Below are positions 36,716 through 48,459 of a stretch of 64,000 bases of DNA, one piece after another. This DNA is from Gonatopus flavifemur (taxonomy: Eukaryota > Arthropoda > Insecta > Hymenoptera > Dryinidae): positions 3,586,001-3,650,000 of the forward strand of contig JAFFJZ010000017.1 of assembly GCA_018340375.1 (NCBI GenBank), given 5' to 3'. The notes beneath the pieces are model-generated. The model was not told the DNA's origin. It made no database searches and saw nothing but the letters and a program-made list of their open reading frames with translations. Position numbers and translations under genes: made by a program. The stretch's first letter is position 1; every line of letters starts with the position of its first letter.

Positions 36716-37339
36716 CCCTGGTTAAACAATCCGATTGAATCCGATAAAAAAAAATTTAATCGGAATGAATTGAGTTTCTGCATTGGAAATTTCCTATTGA
36801 TACCAATAAGATAATTTTTAATTGGATTTAATCGGTCTTTCCCCTAATTAAAAAATCCGATTGAATCCGATAAGAAAACATTTAATCGGAATGGATTGAG
36901 TTTCTGCATCAGAAATTTCCCATTGATACCAATAAAATAATTTTTAACTGGATTTAATCGGCATTTTCCCTGGTGAAAAAATCCGATTAAATCCGATAAA
37001 AAAAACTTATCGGAATGAATTGGTTCCTGCATCGCGATTGTCTTATTGAATTTTATTGGTTGTTAACCCAACCAACGAACGGTTTATATACATTATATAC
37101 GCGCATTTTACATCAATTAAACAAACACATATATCATTTATTCAATCATTACGTATGACAAATTATTGCTGAAATAAATTCAAACGATCATTTATGTGTT
37201 ATTAACATGGTGATCACCCATCCACCGTGTACCGCAGTTGTCGTTGCTTAACCTAGAAGATCGATGTGGAACACCCGCTCGCTCGATGCCGTGGTTCGCT
37301 TCCTATCAATGTGAACTAAAGGACTGTCTTATGTCAGGG

Positions 37340-39770
37340 ATGGGTGTCCTATAGTAATAAGATTCAATTGGTAATAGTCCATTGGACATATGAGGGATTG
37401 TATCGGTCTTAATGAGAGTATGGGAGTTCATTAATAATAAAAATCCCAATGAAGACCAAGAGAATATTTTCCAATTGGATTCAATCGGTATTTTATGATG
37501 GATGAAAAATTCCGATTGATATCAATACAATATTTTTCAATTGGATTCAATCGGTATTTTATCAATTATGAAAATTCTAATTGATACGAGTCAAATATTT
37601 TCCAATGGGATCCAATAGGTATTTTATCAATAATAAGAATTCCGATTGATATCAATGAAATATTGTGTAATTGGATTCACTTGGTATTTTATGATCAATG
37701 AAAATTCCGATTGACGCCAATACAATATTTTTCAATTGGATTGAATCGGTATGTTATTAATTAAGAAGATTCTAATTGATACCAGTCAAATATTTTTCAA
37801 TGGCATCCAATAGGTATTTTATCAGTAATAAGAATTCCTATTGATACCAAGAAAATATTTTTCATTTGATTCAATAGGTATTTTATTGATCATTAAAATT
37901 CTAATTGATATCAGTGAAATATTTTTCAATAGAATTCAATGGGTATGTCATTAATCATAAAAATTCCAATTGATACCAAGAAAATATTTTCTCATTAGAT
38001 TCAATGGGTATTTTATGATTGATAAAAAATTCCGATGGATACCAATAAGATATTTTTTAATTGGATTGAATCGGTATTTCATCAATCATGAAAATTTCAA
38101 TTGATACCAGTCAAATATTCTTCAATGGGATCCAATTGATATTTTATCAATAATAATTATTCCGATTGATATCAATGAAATAAGGTAACTGACCCCATTA
38201 GCGAACGCGACCCCTTTAGTGAACCTCGAGATAATAAAACCTCTTTGGCGAACAAGAAGTGTTTACCTATTACGTGCTGTGAAGATTATTTCAATCTTCA
38301 AACATTATTGTTCGTGATGAATGCGAAAACAAATGGAAGAAAGAAAAATGCAATTCACGAAATAAATAAAGACTCATGCCGAGTGTCACAACGAGCTTTG
38401 CCTTCGTGAATCTTACAAGATGAGTTAAGAATGGACATTTTTTCAATTGTGCATTTTCATAGTATTAATGCGACCATTGAACTATTTTATGTATCCAATC
38501 TATTGATATCATTCAAATTAAGATAATATAGGGTTATTTTCAATAACTGTCAGTCGCTAACCCAGAAAATTGCGCGTTCAGAAATACACACACGAAAACG
38601 ATCGGTGAATCTATTACTGAACGAATAAACGTAACAATTCATATCATAGGTATCTACTCTAGGAAAAATTTTTCATGAATTCTCATAATGCGCATAATTT
38701 TTCAATCAATCTATAAATTTCTCCAAGGATTGGAATAAACATGTAAAATTATAAACTCTACTTGAAATTCACAATTTTTTTTGCCAAAGTAACTCAAGCA
38801 GCAACAGAAGTTCAAAGTATATATGAAATAAAAACGTTGGTAGAATTTGAGAATGAGATACGAAGAACATATCATGAAAGTTCATAGAATATACGAATGG
38901 GACTGTTTTAAATACACTCAGAACGTACATAGTACATTTGAAATGTACGATATTCATTCAATCGACGTTCGACTGACGTCCCGTCATATATTCGATTACA
39001 TACGTTCGATGAATATGCATAGCACCTATGACAAGGTCTCATTAGAATGTGCACAGAATATATTTCGAATATCATCAGGAAAGTGATAATAACTCATCTG
39101 AGCAACCTCAGATTCTACGCGTTCAGTAATGGGGTCAATCAGCGTTCACTAATTCATGCGACCCGTTCACTAATGGGGGTATTGTTAACATTTCATCAAT
39201 TTCATTATTTTTATTGTTATCACTTAGAAAATGAATAAAAAATCACGGTAAGAGGAGATTGAAATGCTCAATCTACCTCATTTACTCGTGGAAATTCATT
39301 TTAAAGAAATTATTCATGAAATAATTTATATTTAGAGTGCTTGTGTTTGTAAATGTTCACTAATGGGATCAGTTACCTTATTGTGTAATTGCATTCACTT
39401 GGTATTTTATGACCAATGAAAATTCCGATTGATGCTAATACAATATTTTCCAATTGAATTCAATCGGTATGTTATTAATCATGAAGATTCTAATTGATAC
39501 CAGTCAAATATTTTTCAATGGCATCCAATAGGTATTTTATCAATAATAAAAATTCCAATTCGTACGAACACAATATTCTTTAATTTGATTTAATCGGCAT
39601 TTTAATAATCATTACGATTATAATTGGTACCAGTAACATATTTTTCAGTGGGATCCAATGGATATTCCATCACTGATAAAAATTCCGATTGATACCAATG
39701 AAATATTTTCTAATTGGATTCTCTTGATATTCTATGATCATAGTTCCCCATTCCAGCAACTTTCCCATTA
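37340..39770 (+). repeat. tandem array, ~65-bp unit (interrupted)
   Basis: About 17 units share AATTCCGATTGATACCAAT, GAAATATTTTTCAATTGGAT and CAATCGGTATTTTATCAAT with drift between units. The array is broken by the 1.2-kb insertion at 38183-39378; the same unit resumes on the other side. Confidence 0.82.
38183..39378 (-). mobile_element. 1.2-kb TA-target DNA element, AGGTAACTGACC ends, copy 2
   Basis: It is inverted relative to copy 1 (3602-4798), 1196 bp, flanked by TA (38181-38182, 39379-39380). The 79-codon frame at 38847-39086 differs from its counterpart in copy 1 at one residue, so the copies separated recently. The target is a tandem-array unit whose uninterrupted form (GAAATATTGTGTAATTGG) is seen at about 37667. 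Confidence 0.9.
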
Positions 39771-40443
39771 GTTCCAATACATCGAGGTCACCAGGGATTC
39801 TGATAAAAACCAATGATTTGATGCAATGAAAGAAATTTCAGAACTGAATCGGTTATTGCCGGTACATACCTATAGGACTTTAGAATCTGTAAACTTGCCT
39901 CTTATTTTCAATAAATTTGAATGTTGGAATAATCCAATTGAAACCCATTGATCAATGAAATCGATACATCCTTAAATGCAGTCAGAAATCTCCCATAAGA
40001 AACCCATTCATCATTCAATTTCACAAATTTTCCCATTAGTTCCAATAGATTGAAATTGTGGAAACTTCCGATAAAAACCGTTTGCCTGATGGAATGGAGA
40101 AAATTTCAATCATCCAATCAGATATCTCTTATACAGACCAATAGATTATGTGAAGTTTGATTAATTCCCATAAAATGCAGATTTTTTAATTGGTGAATCC
40201 CCGATTGAAACCTATAGAAAAGAGATTCCGATAAACTCTTATTGATTTTGAATCGGGGATTGAACTGTTCCGATTGATCCTATGCAGTCCGATTAATTCT
40301 GAATCGGTTTCTATCGGATCTTATCGGATTTTTTGACCAGGGCTAATGCGGTGGAATAAAGTCTAAAATTGAATTGGACATTTCTCATTCAATGCTATTG
40401 AATATTCAATCCCGTAAATATTCCTTTTATTTCCCATAAATTG

Positions 40444-40702
40444 CACTGAAAAAAATTTCATCGAAAATCAATTATATTTTGTTGTTAGGGTAACTGAATG
40501 TCATAGTCAAGTCAACGAATATATGATCAGATTGACAGTATAATCGTTGACTTGACACCATGATGGTTGATCCAACTGCATGTAGTGAAGTCAACAGTGT
40601 ATGTAGTTGAGGCAACAGTCAGATTCGGTTGGATATATCCAATCGTATTCTACTGTTGAATCAACTATATCACCGTTGTCTGTACCCACCTTTCTTTCAG
40701 TG
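40444..40702. mobile_element. nested MITE, CACTGAAAAAAAT ends, TG duplication
   Basis: CACTGAAAAAAATTTC and TTTCTTTCAGTG bound 259 bp; TG flanks both sides (40442-40443, 40703-40704). The interior carries many GTTGACTTGAC/GTTGATTCAAC-like words. Confidence 0.78.
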
Positions 40703-41773
40703 TGGGATGATCGAATAATCCAATTGAAACCTATTGACCAATGAAATAAACAAACTCAAATCGAATTGGATATTCTGGATAGAAACCCAGTGAGTCTTGA
40801 ATTTTGTACAATTTTCCCATTGGTTCCGATAGACCGAAATCACCGAAAATTCTGATAAAAACCGATAATTTAATCCGCTGAAAGGAATTCTGAATTCGAA
40901 TTGGATATTTCTCATTCAATCCTATTCAATTTTCAGATCCGTAAATGGTCCTATTATTCCCCATGAATTCGGATAGTGGAATAATCCGATTGGAACCTAC
41001 AGACCGATCAAATCTGTACGAACTCTAATCGAATTGGACATTCTTCATAAAAACCGATTAAATTTCCCATTACGTAACATTTACGATCGATCCCAATAGC
41101 TTTAGGTCATGGAAATTTCCGATAAAAACCATTTGCCTCATGAAATGGAGAAATTTTCATACTCTCAATCAGATATCTCTCATACAAACCGATTGATCAC
41201 TGAAAGTCATATTAATTCCAATAAAACAAATATTTTTCTATCGGTAAATCCTCGATTCAATCCTATATATACCACGTTCCAATTAATTCCTATTCATCTT
41301 GAATCGGTAGTTGAGCCTGTCCGATTGACCCTATTCATTCCGATTAATTTTAAATCGGTTTTTATCGGTTTCTATTGGACCTTTTAACCAGGGTGGTTAT
41401 GAAAACAATTGCAATCAGACGACTAGATCGATTTGTCATCTGGATTTTTGTGGTCACTATGTGAACCGGATTTCTAGGGGAGAACGCATGAGTCGGATAG
41501 GGCTGATTTGAACATACAACCGATAAGCCATAGGTATCCCGAAGTGCCATAGACTTGAAATCAGTAATCTCGAATGAGAATAATTCCGAAAAAGTTTCAA
41601 TTACGTATTATTTCATTCGATATTACTAGTAACAAATAATTATTTCATTCGATGTTACTAGTAACAAATAATTACTTGTTTTGTATATGTTCGGAATTAC
41701 TGACTTCGGGTCTGCTGCATTCCAGATCAACTAAGATTTAGGTTAGCCAACTATGGATCGCAATTTTTAGGGG

Positions 41774-42888
41774 ATTAATTTGTACCCTCCAAACTTAAAT
41801 CTAATTGTTTAGATTTCAATTCTTTCTAATTCTTTTCAATTAGAAATTTCTTTCAGAACCATATTGATGATATTTGAGAAGAAATTCATCTGATAATAAA
41901 AATGAAAATAGGGAATTCAAGGAAAAAAATACATTCCTGCTTGAATAGAATATAACTGAAGGGGTAACACTTTTGCACGGAGGAAAAGGAATTCGCTGTG
42001 GCAGCGAAATCTACTTTTGCTGGGTTCCTTTTACCAGGGCAGCAAATTTTTTGCTGTGACAGCAAACTATTTGCTGTTCCAGCAATCTTGTTAGCTGCGA
42101 CAGCGAATTTTTAGCTGTGGCAGCAAAAAATGTTTGCTATCCCAGCAAAATTTGTTTGCTATTCTATATATAATACTGAAAATTTGCTGGCGGAGCGAAC
42201 ATTTTTTGCTGCCACAGCCAAAAAATTGCTGTCTTAGCTAACACGATTGCTGTTATAGCAAATTTTTAGCTAGGTCAGCAGAAAATTTTGCTATTCTATA
42301 TATAATACCTCGATTTGCTGCGTCAGCAAATTTTTTCTCTCTGTGTGGGATTAAGATTTTAGAATGAATTGTATCTTCAGCTACTCCAGTCCAGTTGAGT
42401 TCTAGTTACTCTAAATCTAAATCAATTTATATATTCAGAATATTATTGTATATGTTTGATCCCCATCGAGTGAATTATGAATAATCTGCTTGTAATTATT
42501 TACCAGTGCATTTGTGAAGTAGATATATTGCAAAGTTTTGTAGTATATCCACTGTGCGCTTGCTTCCTTTGCATTTACATACAAGGGTACCCAATATAAT
42601 TGGTAGCGAGGGGAACTAATGTCCAATTCTTTGGTACTTCTGCCTCGCTCCAGCTTTTTTTCATCAATCTGTGAAATCTTATAGCACTGGACCCTACGAA
42701 AGAAGTTGTGATATATCCACTGCGCTCCTGTCTTTTCTTCATGTGCTTACGAACCCACTTAATGAAATTATTAGTGGTTCGTAGCTGACATACAGAGTAC
42801 AGATTCATTGTATGTCTTCTTTGATCGTGATTTTACTTTCAAGAATCAATCAAGCCATCCTTCACTGATTGTTTCATTGTAATTTTTC
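41774..42888 (+). repeat. direct duplication, copy 1
   Basis: It matches 43157-46034 closely once insertions are removed, beginning ATTAATTTGT and ending TAATTTTTC. It carries only the CAGC MITE at 41976. The segment 42575-42808 on the minus strand is an open frame of 77 codons (QLRTTNNFIKWVRKHMKKRQ), kept in both copies but not recognised. Confidence 0.88.
41976..42345. mobile_element. CAGC-repeat MITE, copy B
   Basis: 370 bp, ends CACGGAGGAAAAGG and, reversed, CACAGAGAGAAAAAA, flanked by TG (41974-41975, 42346-42347). The second duplication copy shows the empty site (CACTTTTGGGATTAAG, near 43350), confirming limits and the 2-bp duplication. Confidence 0.93.
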
Positions 42889-43156
42889 AATTCCATTCAT
42901 TTTATAACTATTAAATTCAGATTTCAATCCTTAGTGTAATATTCAGTTGTTATCCTGTGTTGAATTCTTGCATTGGAATCATTCTTGCAATGGAATAAGA
43001 AAAAAATGTTGAATCGAAACTATTCACGACTTTTATTTTCAACTTTTGAATCATATTCTGTGTTTGACCTTAGCAAAATTGAATTCCAACCATAGATTTA
43101 GAATGAGATTCCATTGTGGAATAAGGGGAAATAGATAAGGATAACATTTCTTCGAA
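42889..43156. other. spacer between the duplicated blocks
   Basis: AT-rich; no feature recognised. Confidence 0.4.
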
Positions 43157-43431
43157 ATTAATTTGTGCCCTCCAAATTCAAATCTAATTGTTTAGATTTC
43201 AATTCTTTCTAATTCTTTTCAATTAGAAATTTCTGTCAGAACCATATTGATGATATTCGAGAAGAAATTCATCTGATAATAAAAATGAAATTAGGGAATT
43301 CAAGAAAAAAAATACATTCCTGCTTGAATAGAATATAACTGAAGGGGTAACACTTTTGGGATTAAGATTTTAGAATGAATTGTATCTTCAGCCACTCCAG
43401 TCCAGTTGAGTTCTAGTTATTCTAAATCTAA

Positions 43432-43778
43432 CCCGAGAAAAAATGATTTAGATCTAATTAGATCTAATGGATTAGATTTCCTTAGATCTAAAGAATGGAA
43501 AAATTCATGCTCTGTGGGCCGATTCAGATCTATTTAGATCTACGGAAATCTAATTGATTTTTTTCGAAAATATGTAGTTCTGAAAAACCATCTAAAAGTG
43601 AAGAAAATGGGCAGTAGATGCACGCAAATCTCGATTAATTAATATGAAATTTTTTGTGATTTAGATCTATGTAGATCTCACCAGATCTGTCTAGATCCAA
43701 ATAGATCTACATTTTCCATTTTTCAGATCTAACGAGGTCTAATTAGATCCACTTAGATCTAAATCATTTTTTCTCGGG
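43432..43778. mobile_element. AGATCTA-repeat palindrome, CCCGAGAAAAAATG ends
   Basis: 347 bp, ends CCCGAGAAAAAATGATTTAG and its inverted copy, flanked by AA (43430-43431, 43779-43780). Copy 1 of the duplication gives the empty site AAATCTAAATCAATT. The interior is largely TTAGATCTAA-like words. Confidence 0.92.
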
Positions 43779-43954
43779 AAATCAATTCATATAATCAGAA
43801 TATTATTGTATATGTTTGATTCCCATCGAGTGAATTATGAATAATCTGCTTGTAATTATTTACCAGTGCATTTGTGAAGTAGATATATTACAAAGTTTTG
43901 TAGTATATCCACTGTGCCCTTGCTTCCTTTGCATTTACTTACAAGGGTACCCAA

Positions 43955-45737
43955 CCCAGATAGAAAAGCGTGCTATGCATCTTCATAACATAAAGTGCTC
44001 AAAATAGCGTGCCGTCAACTTGAGATTATAAACATAACTTAATTTGTTAAAGGTGCATGTAATGGTGAGATCATGTATACATCATAGAACCATTCGGTTC
44101 GCATACCATGTTCGCATAAACATAGTGAAATGCGGAAACACCTGGGTACCATCATGACAGCATTCATGTGTGAAATAGTTTTCAGAATTATTTCTCCATT
44201 ATCGATACATTTTTGTTCCACGCAATGCTACCTTCATGTTGCCATTAATATAGCAAAACATGGCTCATTTTTCTCACCGTGATATGGCTGAACATGGTGT
44301 CATAATCCTCCAATAATGGTGTCACGTTATTTGACGCGGAATGCAACAATTATGTTGCCACGTTTTGCTGTAGCACAAAGCAAACACCACGATCAAACAA
44401 ACAAACAAAGAAGCGAACAAACTACGGGCGAACACTTCATAATAATTGAAATATCGCTCTGTACAGCACTTATACTTGAATCGGAGAATGGCTGTACACG
44501 GCGATATTTTGATTAAAATGAAGCGTTTGGTCGTAGTTTGTCATAAACGATTTGGCTGCTGCCACGCCGCTAGTATCCCCTTAAATGGATACTAGCGTCG
44601 GTAACTCGCGTGATCGGTTAAAAAGAAACAGAATCATAAGATAGAAAGAGAGATCCAATACCAACGCTAGTATCCCCTTAATAGAAACGTTTCAAGACAG
44701 CATCACAGTGGTTGAGAGGATACTAGCGTACCATCCGAGTAAAGATTTTGTGTGATAGATTTTTCCGAACTGAGCTTATGAAATTGTCTGAAATTTTCAG
44801 GAAATGATCTTGGATACCTTTTCAATTGCTGTACAGAGTCCAAATTGTAAATTTCGGGCAAAAAATTTTCTTTTACCGACTGAGAAAGAAATTTTTTTTC
44901 TACATTCAAAATTTGGACTCTGTACAGCAATTGAAAAGGTATCAGAAATTATTCCCTGGAAATTTCAGACAATTTCATAGGCTCAGTTCGGAGAAATCTG
45001 TCACACAGAATCTTTACTCGGATGGTACGCTAGTATCCCCTTAAGGTGATACTAGCGGCGTGGCAGCAGCCAAATCGTTCATGACAGACTACGAGCAAAC
45101 GCTTCAATTTTAAAATGATATCACTTGGCGCAGCACTTTCATTTAAATCAGAGAAGTGCTGTACCAAAATGTAAATGATTTGGCTGCTGCCACGCCGCTA
45201 GTATCCCCTTAAGAGGATAATAAATAAAGATATTAATCGAATAATCATCGTATTTTATTCCTACATTTCCTCTCGAGATTGGTGTTTTCAAATTTCAGGA
45301 CCAGTAATCTACATAAAATAAATGAATTTCATAAATTTCTCCGTATATCAACGCCATGGTATGTGCTAATAATGAATCGATTATGGTTGCGCGGGATGTT
45401 TTCATGTAATGCATTCATAATACATGCATTATGGCAGCATGATTCGGCTCGTTTTCGATGCCACGGTATGTGTCATTGATGCATTAATCATGTTTGAGCG
45501 GAATGGTTTTCCGTAATGCATCCATAATACCATAAATCTGACACCATGAATGGCTCTCATTTCAGATGCCATATCGTGCATCGATGATTCATCAATTTTT
45601 GTGGATCATAATGTTCGCTTACATTGTCACCAATAACAATGCTCAATGCGGAAACACCTTGGTACCATCTTGCTAACATTTTTATCCATAGCATGGCTCC
45701 ATGATGGTACCATTATGACTACATTTTTCTATCTGGG
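43955..45737. mobile_element. foldback element, CCCAGATAGAAAA ends
   Basis: Ends CCCAGATAGAAAAGCG and, reversed, CCCAGATAGAAAAATG. Copy 1 of the duplication gives the empty site GGGTACCCAATATAATTGG, so CAA (3 bp) is duplicated. Arm subrepeats include GCGGAAACACCTKGGTACCAT, present in both arms. A nested palindromic complex occupies about 44380-45215. Confidence 0.88.
44380..45215. repeat. nested palindromes with recurring CGCTAGTATCCCCTTAA
   Basis: CGCTAGTATCCCCTTAA or its complement occurs at about 44570, 44665, 45030 and 45197. GGCTGCTGCCACGCC flanks it on both strands. The inner hairpin 44735-45041 has ~130-bp arms (GTACCATCCGAGTAAAGATT outside). It reads as two or three stacked insertions; individual ends are uncertain. 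Confidence 0.6.
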
Positions 45738-46034
45738 CAATATAATTGGTAGCGAGGGGAATTAATGTCTAATTCTTTGGTACTTCTGCCTCGCTCCAGC
45801 TTTTTCTCATCAATCTGTGGAATCTTATAGCACTGGACCCTACAAAAGAAGTTGTGATATATCCACTGCGCTCCTGTCTTTTCTTCATGTGCTTACGAAC
45901 CAACTTCATGGAATTATTAGTGGTTCGTAGCTGACATACAGAGTACAGATTCATTGTATGTCTCCTTTGTTCGTGATTTTACTTTCAAGAACCAATCGAG
46001 CAATCATTCACTGATTGATTCATAGTAATTTTTC

Positions 46035-47184
46035 TGTACAAATCATCATTGTGTACCTGATCATTCATCATTCTGGTCATTTGTTTATTTTTTATATTTT
46101 ATATGAATTTCATATATCCACGTTAAAATATGTGAAAAGTCATTTAGCTTTTATTGTATCACATGAATAACTGAAACCGTTGAAACCTGCAATTCATCCA
46201 TTTTCAATCAATTCCTTCAGTGTACATCATTTATTTCACATAACCTATAACACAGAATTGACTGATTATTTGTTTGAGTTTCTCCTATTATGCAATATTA
46301 TGCAATACTCGATACGAAGAACTAAACCGTAAAAACCTGAAATTCATTCATGTTCAATTCCTTTGATATTCATCATCATAATCATTCATTCATAAACATA
46401 TAACCTATCAATTTATATATACTTATAACCTATCACACACAAATTCTATATTATTATGTATACTTTCATACATAACACTGAAATGAACTCTATTGGATGG
46501 ATGTTGAGAAGAAAGAATGACAGAATGCATCCATACCATACCATTGGATATAATCATCTAGGGATCTAGAGAATATAGGGATAGTAGCAGATATTCGAAC
46601 ACACTCTTGGATAGCGAAAATCGATCATGAGATAAGAAGTTGATGATGATGGCGAAGAAAAATATGATAATATCAATCCCGTGAAAATTTGATGAAACGT
46701 TTATATCTCAGTGTCACATGAACGGATCAAGTTCGTAGTGTGCTTAATCGGAAGCGTACATGCAAATTATATAGTAAAAGTGTCGTTATTTCTTCGTGAA
46801 ATACAATGTGAGGTGAGTTATTGTTCATTGGAATTTTTCTCAGTCGGTAAAATCACAATTTACGAGTAAAAAGATACACGGTAGCGCTTGACTTATATAT
46901 ATATATATGCTGTTTCTTTCATGTACTTGGCGTCGAGACGCTACCGCGTCTCTTGATTTTGGTTTAAATTCATTATTTTGTGCTTTCCGCTGGAAAATTA
47001 TTCACATTATATTATGTGTAAGAAGTGAACTAGAAAATATTACAAGTTATGACTGTATTATCATGATTCTTCAAGTGTCCCTGTTTTTCATCAAAATCAA
47101 TTCCTGAAGGAGACTTTTGGGAAATCATGTTTATATGGTATGTCGGAGTCACATAGATCTACTTCATTTAGATTAATCAAAGAA
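46035..47184. other. no supported gene
   Basis: AT-rich; a short TA run near 46893 and a GAGACGCTACCGCGTCTC hairpin at about 46935. The 66-codon frame at 46907-47107 has no recognisable motif. Confidence 0.4.
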
Positions 47185-47687
47185 CCCGAAGGGAACATGA
47201 AGCTCCGACGAACGTTCAGAATAGATCATGATAGATCAGACTGAAGCTCCGTTGGAGCTCAAGTTTAGATTCGGAAACGTTCGACGAAGGTCCGATGAAC
47301 GTTGAAATGTCCGCTTGAAAATAGCTTGAATGAAGGTTCATAGAACGTTTATTAAAGATTCTACGAAGATTCATTCAACATTCAGTTTTTTATGTTTCAG
47401 ACGGAATTACAATTATAGTTAGAAATGCCTCAATCTTTCATTTTTTCGTGGAAAAATATACTTTGAAAAAAACTTTGATCGAAAAATTGCAACTCGAACG
47501 AACCTTTAGCAAACGTTCGATGAACGTTTTATGAACGTTCATTCAAACTATTTTCAAGTGGACATTTCAACGTTCATCGGACCTTCGTCGAACGTTTACG
47601 AATCTAAACTTGAGCTCCAACAGAGCTTCAGTCTGATCTATCATGATCTATTCTGAACATTTGTCGGAGCTTCATGTTCCCTTCGGG
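47185..47687. mobile_element. CCCGAAG palindromic element, copy 2
   Basis: 503 bp, CCCGAAGGGAACATGAAGC to the inverted end, flanked by AA (47183-47184, 47688-47689). It is more diverged in the arms than copies 1, 3 and 4. Confidence 0.88.
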
Positions 47688-47846
47688 AAGAGAGCAGTCA
47701 CGGTTTTTTTTTATGCTCTGAAGTGAAGTTCGTGTATCATTGGCATTCATTCACATTTTGCTCACTTATATATGTGAGCTTCTGATTAAGTTACCCTAAT
47801 CACTTAAAGTGAAGTGGAGTGTTCTTTGATAAGTGACGTGAAATGA

Positions 47847-48350
47847 CCCGAAGAGAACATGGAGCTTCAGCGAACGCTCAGATTTGATCTGTATAGATCG
47901 GATCGAAGGTTCATGAAAGCTAATTTTTAGATTCACAAACCTTTGTCAAAGGTACTACGAACGTTGAAATGTCCGCCTCAAAATACTTTCAGAAAACATA
48001 GATGGCACGTTCATTGAAGGTTCATCGAAGGTTTGAGGAAGCTTTACAAAAATATCTATACTTAGATTAATTTATAATAACTTATGTTTATTAATTGATT
48101 TATTTTTTATATAAATTGATCAAAATTAATATAAGTATAGATATTTTTATGAAGCTTCGTCAAACCTTCGATGAAACTTCAGCAAACGTCCCATCTATGT
48201 TCCCTGAACGTATTTCGAGGCGGACATTTCAACGTCCGTAGAACCTTTGTGAAACGTTTGTGAATACAAAAGTTAGCTCTAATGAACCTTCGGTCCGATC
48301 TATACACATCTGATCTGAACGTTCGCTGAAGCTTCATGTTCTCTTCGCGG
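47847..48350. mobile_element. CCCGAAG palindromic element, copy 3
   Basis: 504 bp; right end altered (CTTCGCGG rather than CTTCGGG), so the target duplication cannot be read. Arms and centre match copies 1 and 4. Confidence 0.85.
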
Positions 48351-48459
48351 ACTTCCTCACGCAAACAATGTGCATAATATAAAATGAACTGTAAGTTTGT
48401 TGGAATAAATTGTCTACGAATAAGTATGACTAATCGTTAAAGATATTATCTTACACATA

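Larger units (their letters stand above)
36716..41393. mobile_element. large foldback-type element with ~65-bp subrepeats
   Basis: The ends CCCTGGTTAAACAATCCGAT and, reversed, CCCTGGTTAAAAGGTCCAAT are inverted repeats. GGTTATGAA occurs just outside each end (36705-36713 and 41395-41403). The arms carry CCGATTGAATCCGATAAAA-type units on the left and ATCGGTTTTTATCGG-type units on the right. The middle is a tandem array of about 65-bp units. Two other elements are nested (38183-39378, 40444-40702). Internal CCCTGG-like ends at about 36967 and 40343 suggest arm amplification. Long subrepeat-built inverted arms recall Drosophila Foldback elements; no transposase is present. Confidence 0.75.
43157..46034 (+). 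repeat. direct duplication, copy 2 (with two insertions)
   Basis: It lacks the CAGC MITE but contains the 43432-43778 and 43955-45737 insertions, neither of which is in copy 1. The duplication therefore predates all three. Confidence 0.88.

Noticed and set aside
36714..41403. CRISPR-like regularity of ~65-bp units
   Set aside because: Units are contiguous with drift and have no distinct repeat/spacer alternation; the genome is eukaryotic. It is a foldback subrepeat array.
42575..45954. Paired minus-strand frames sharing VRKHMKKRQERSGYITTSFVG (42575-42808, 45769-45954)
   Set aside because: Present in both copies because the block is duplicated; the second is shorter and neither resembles a known protein.
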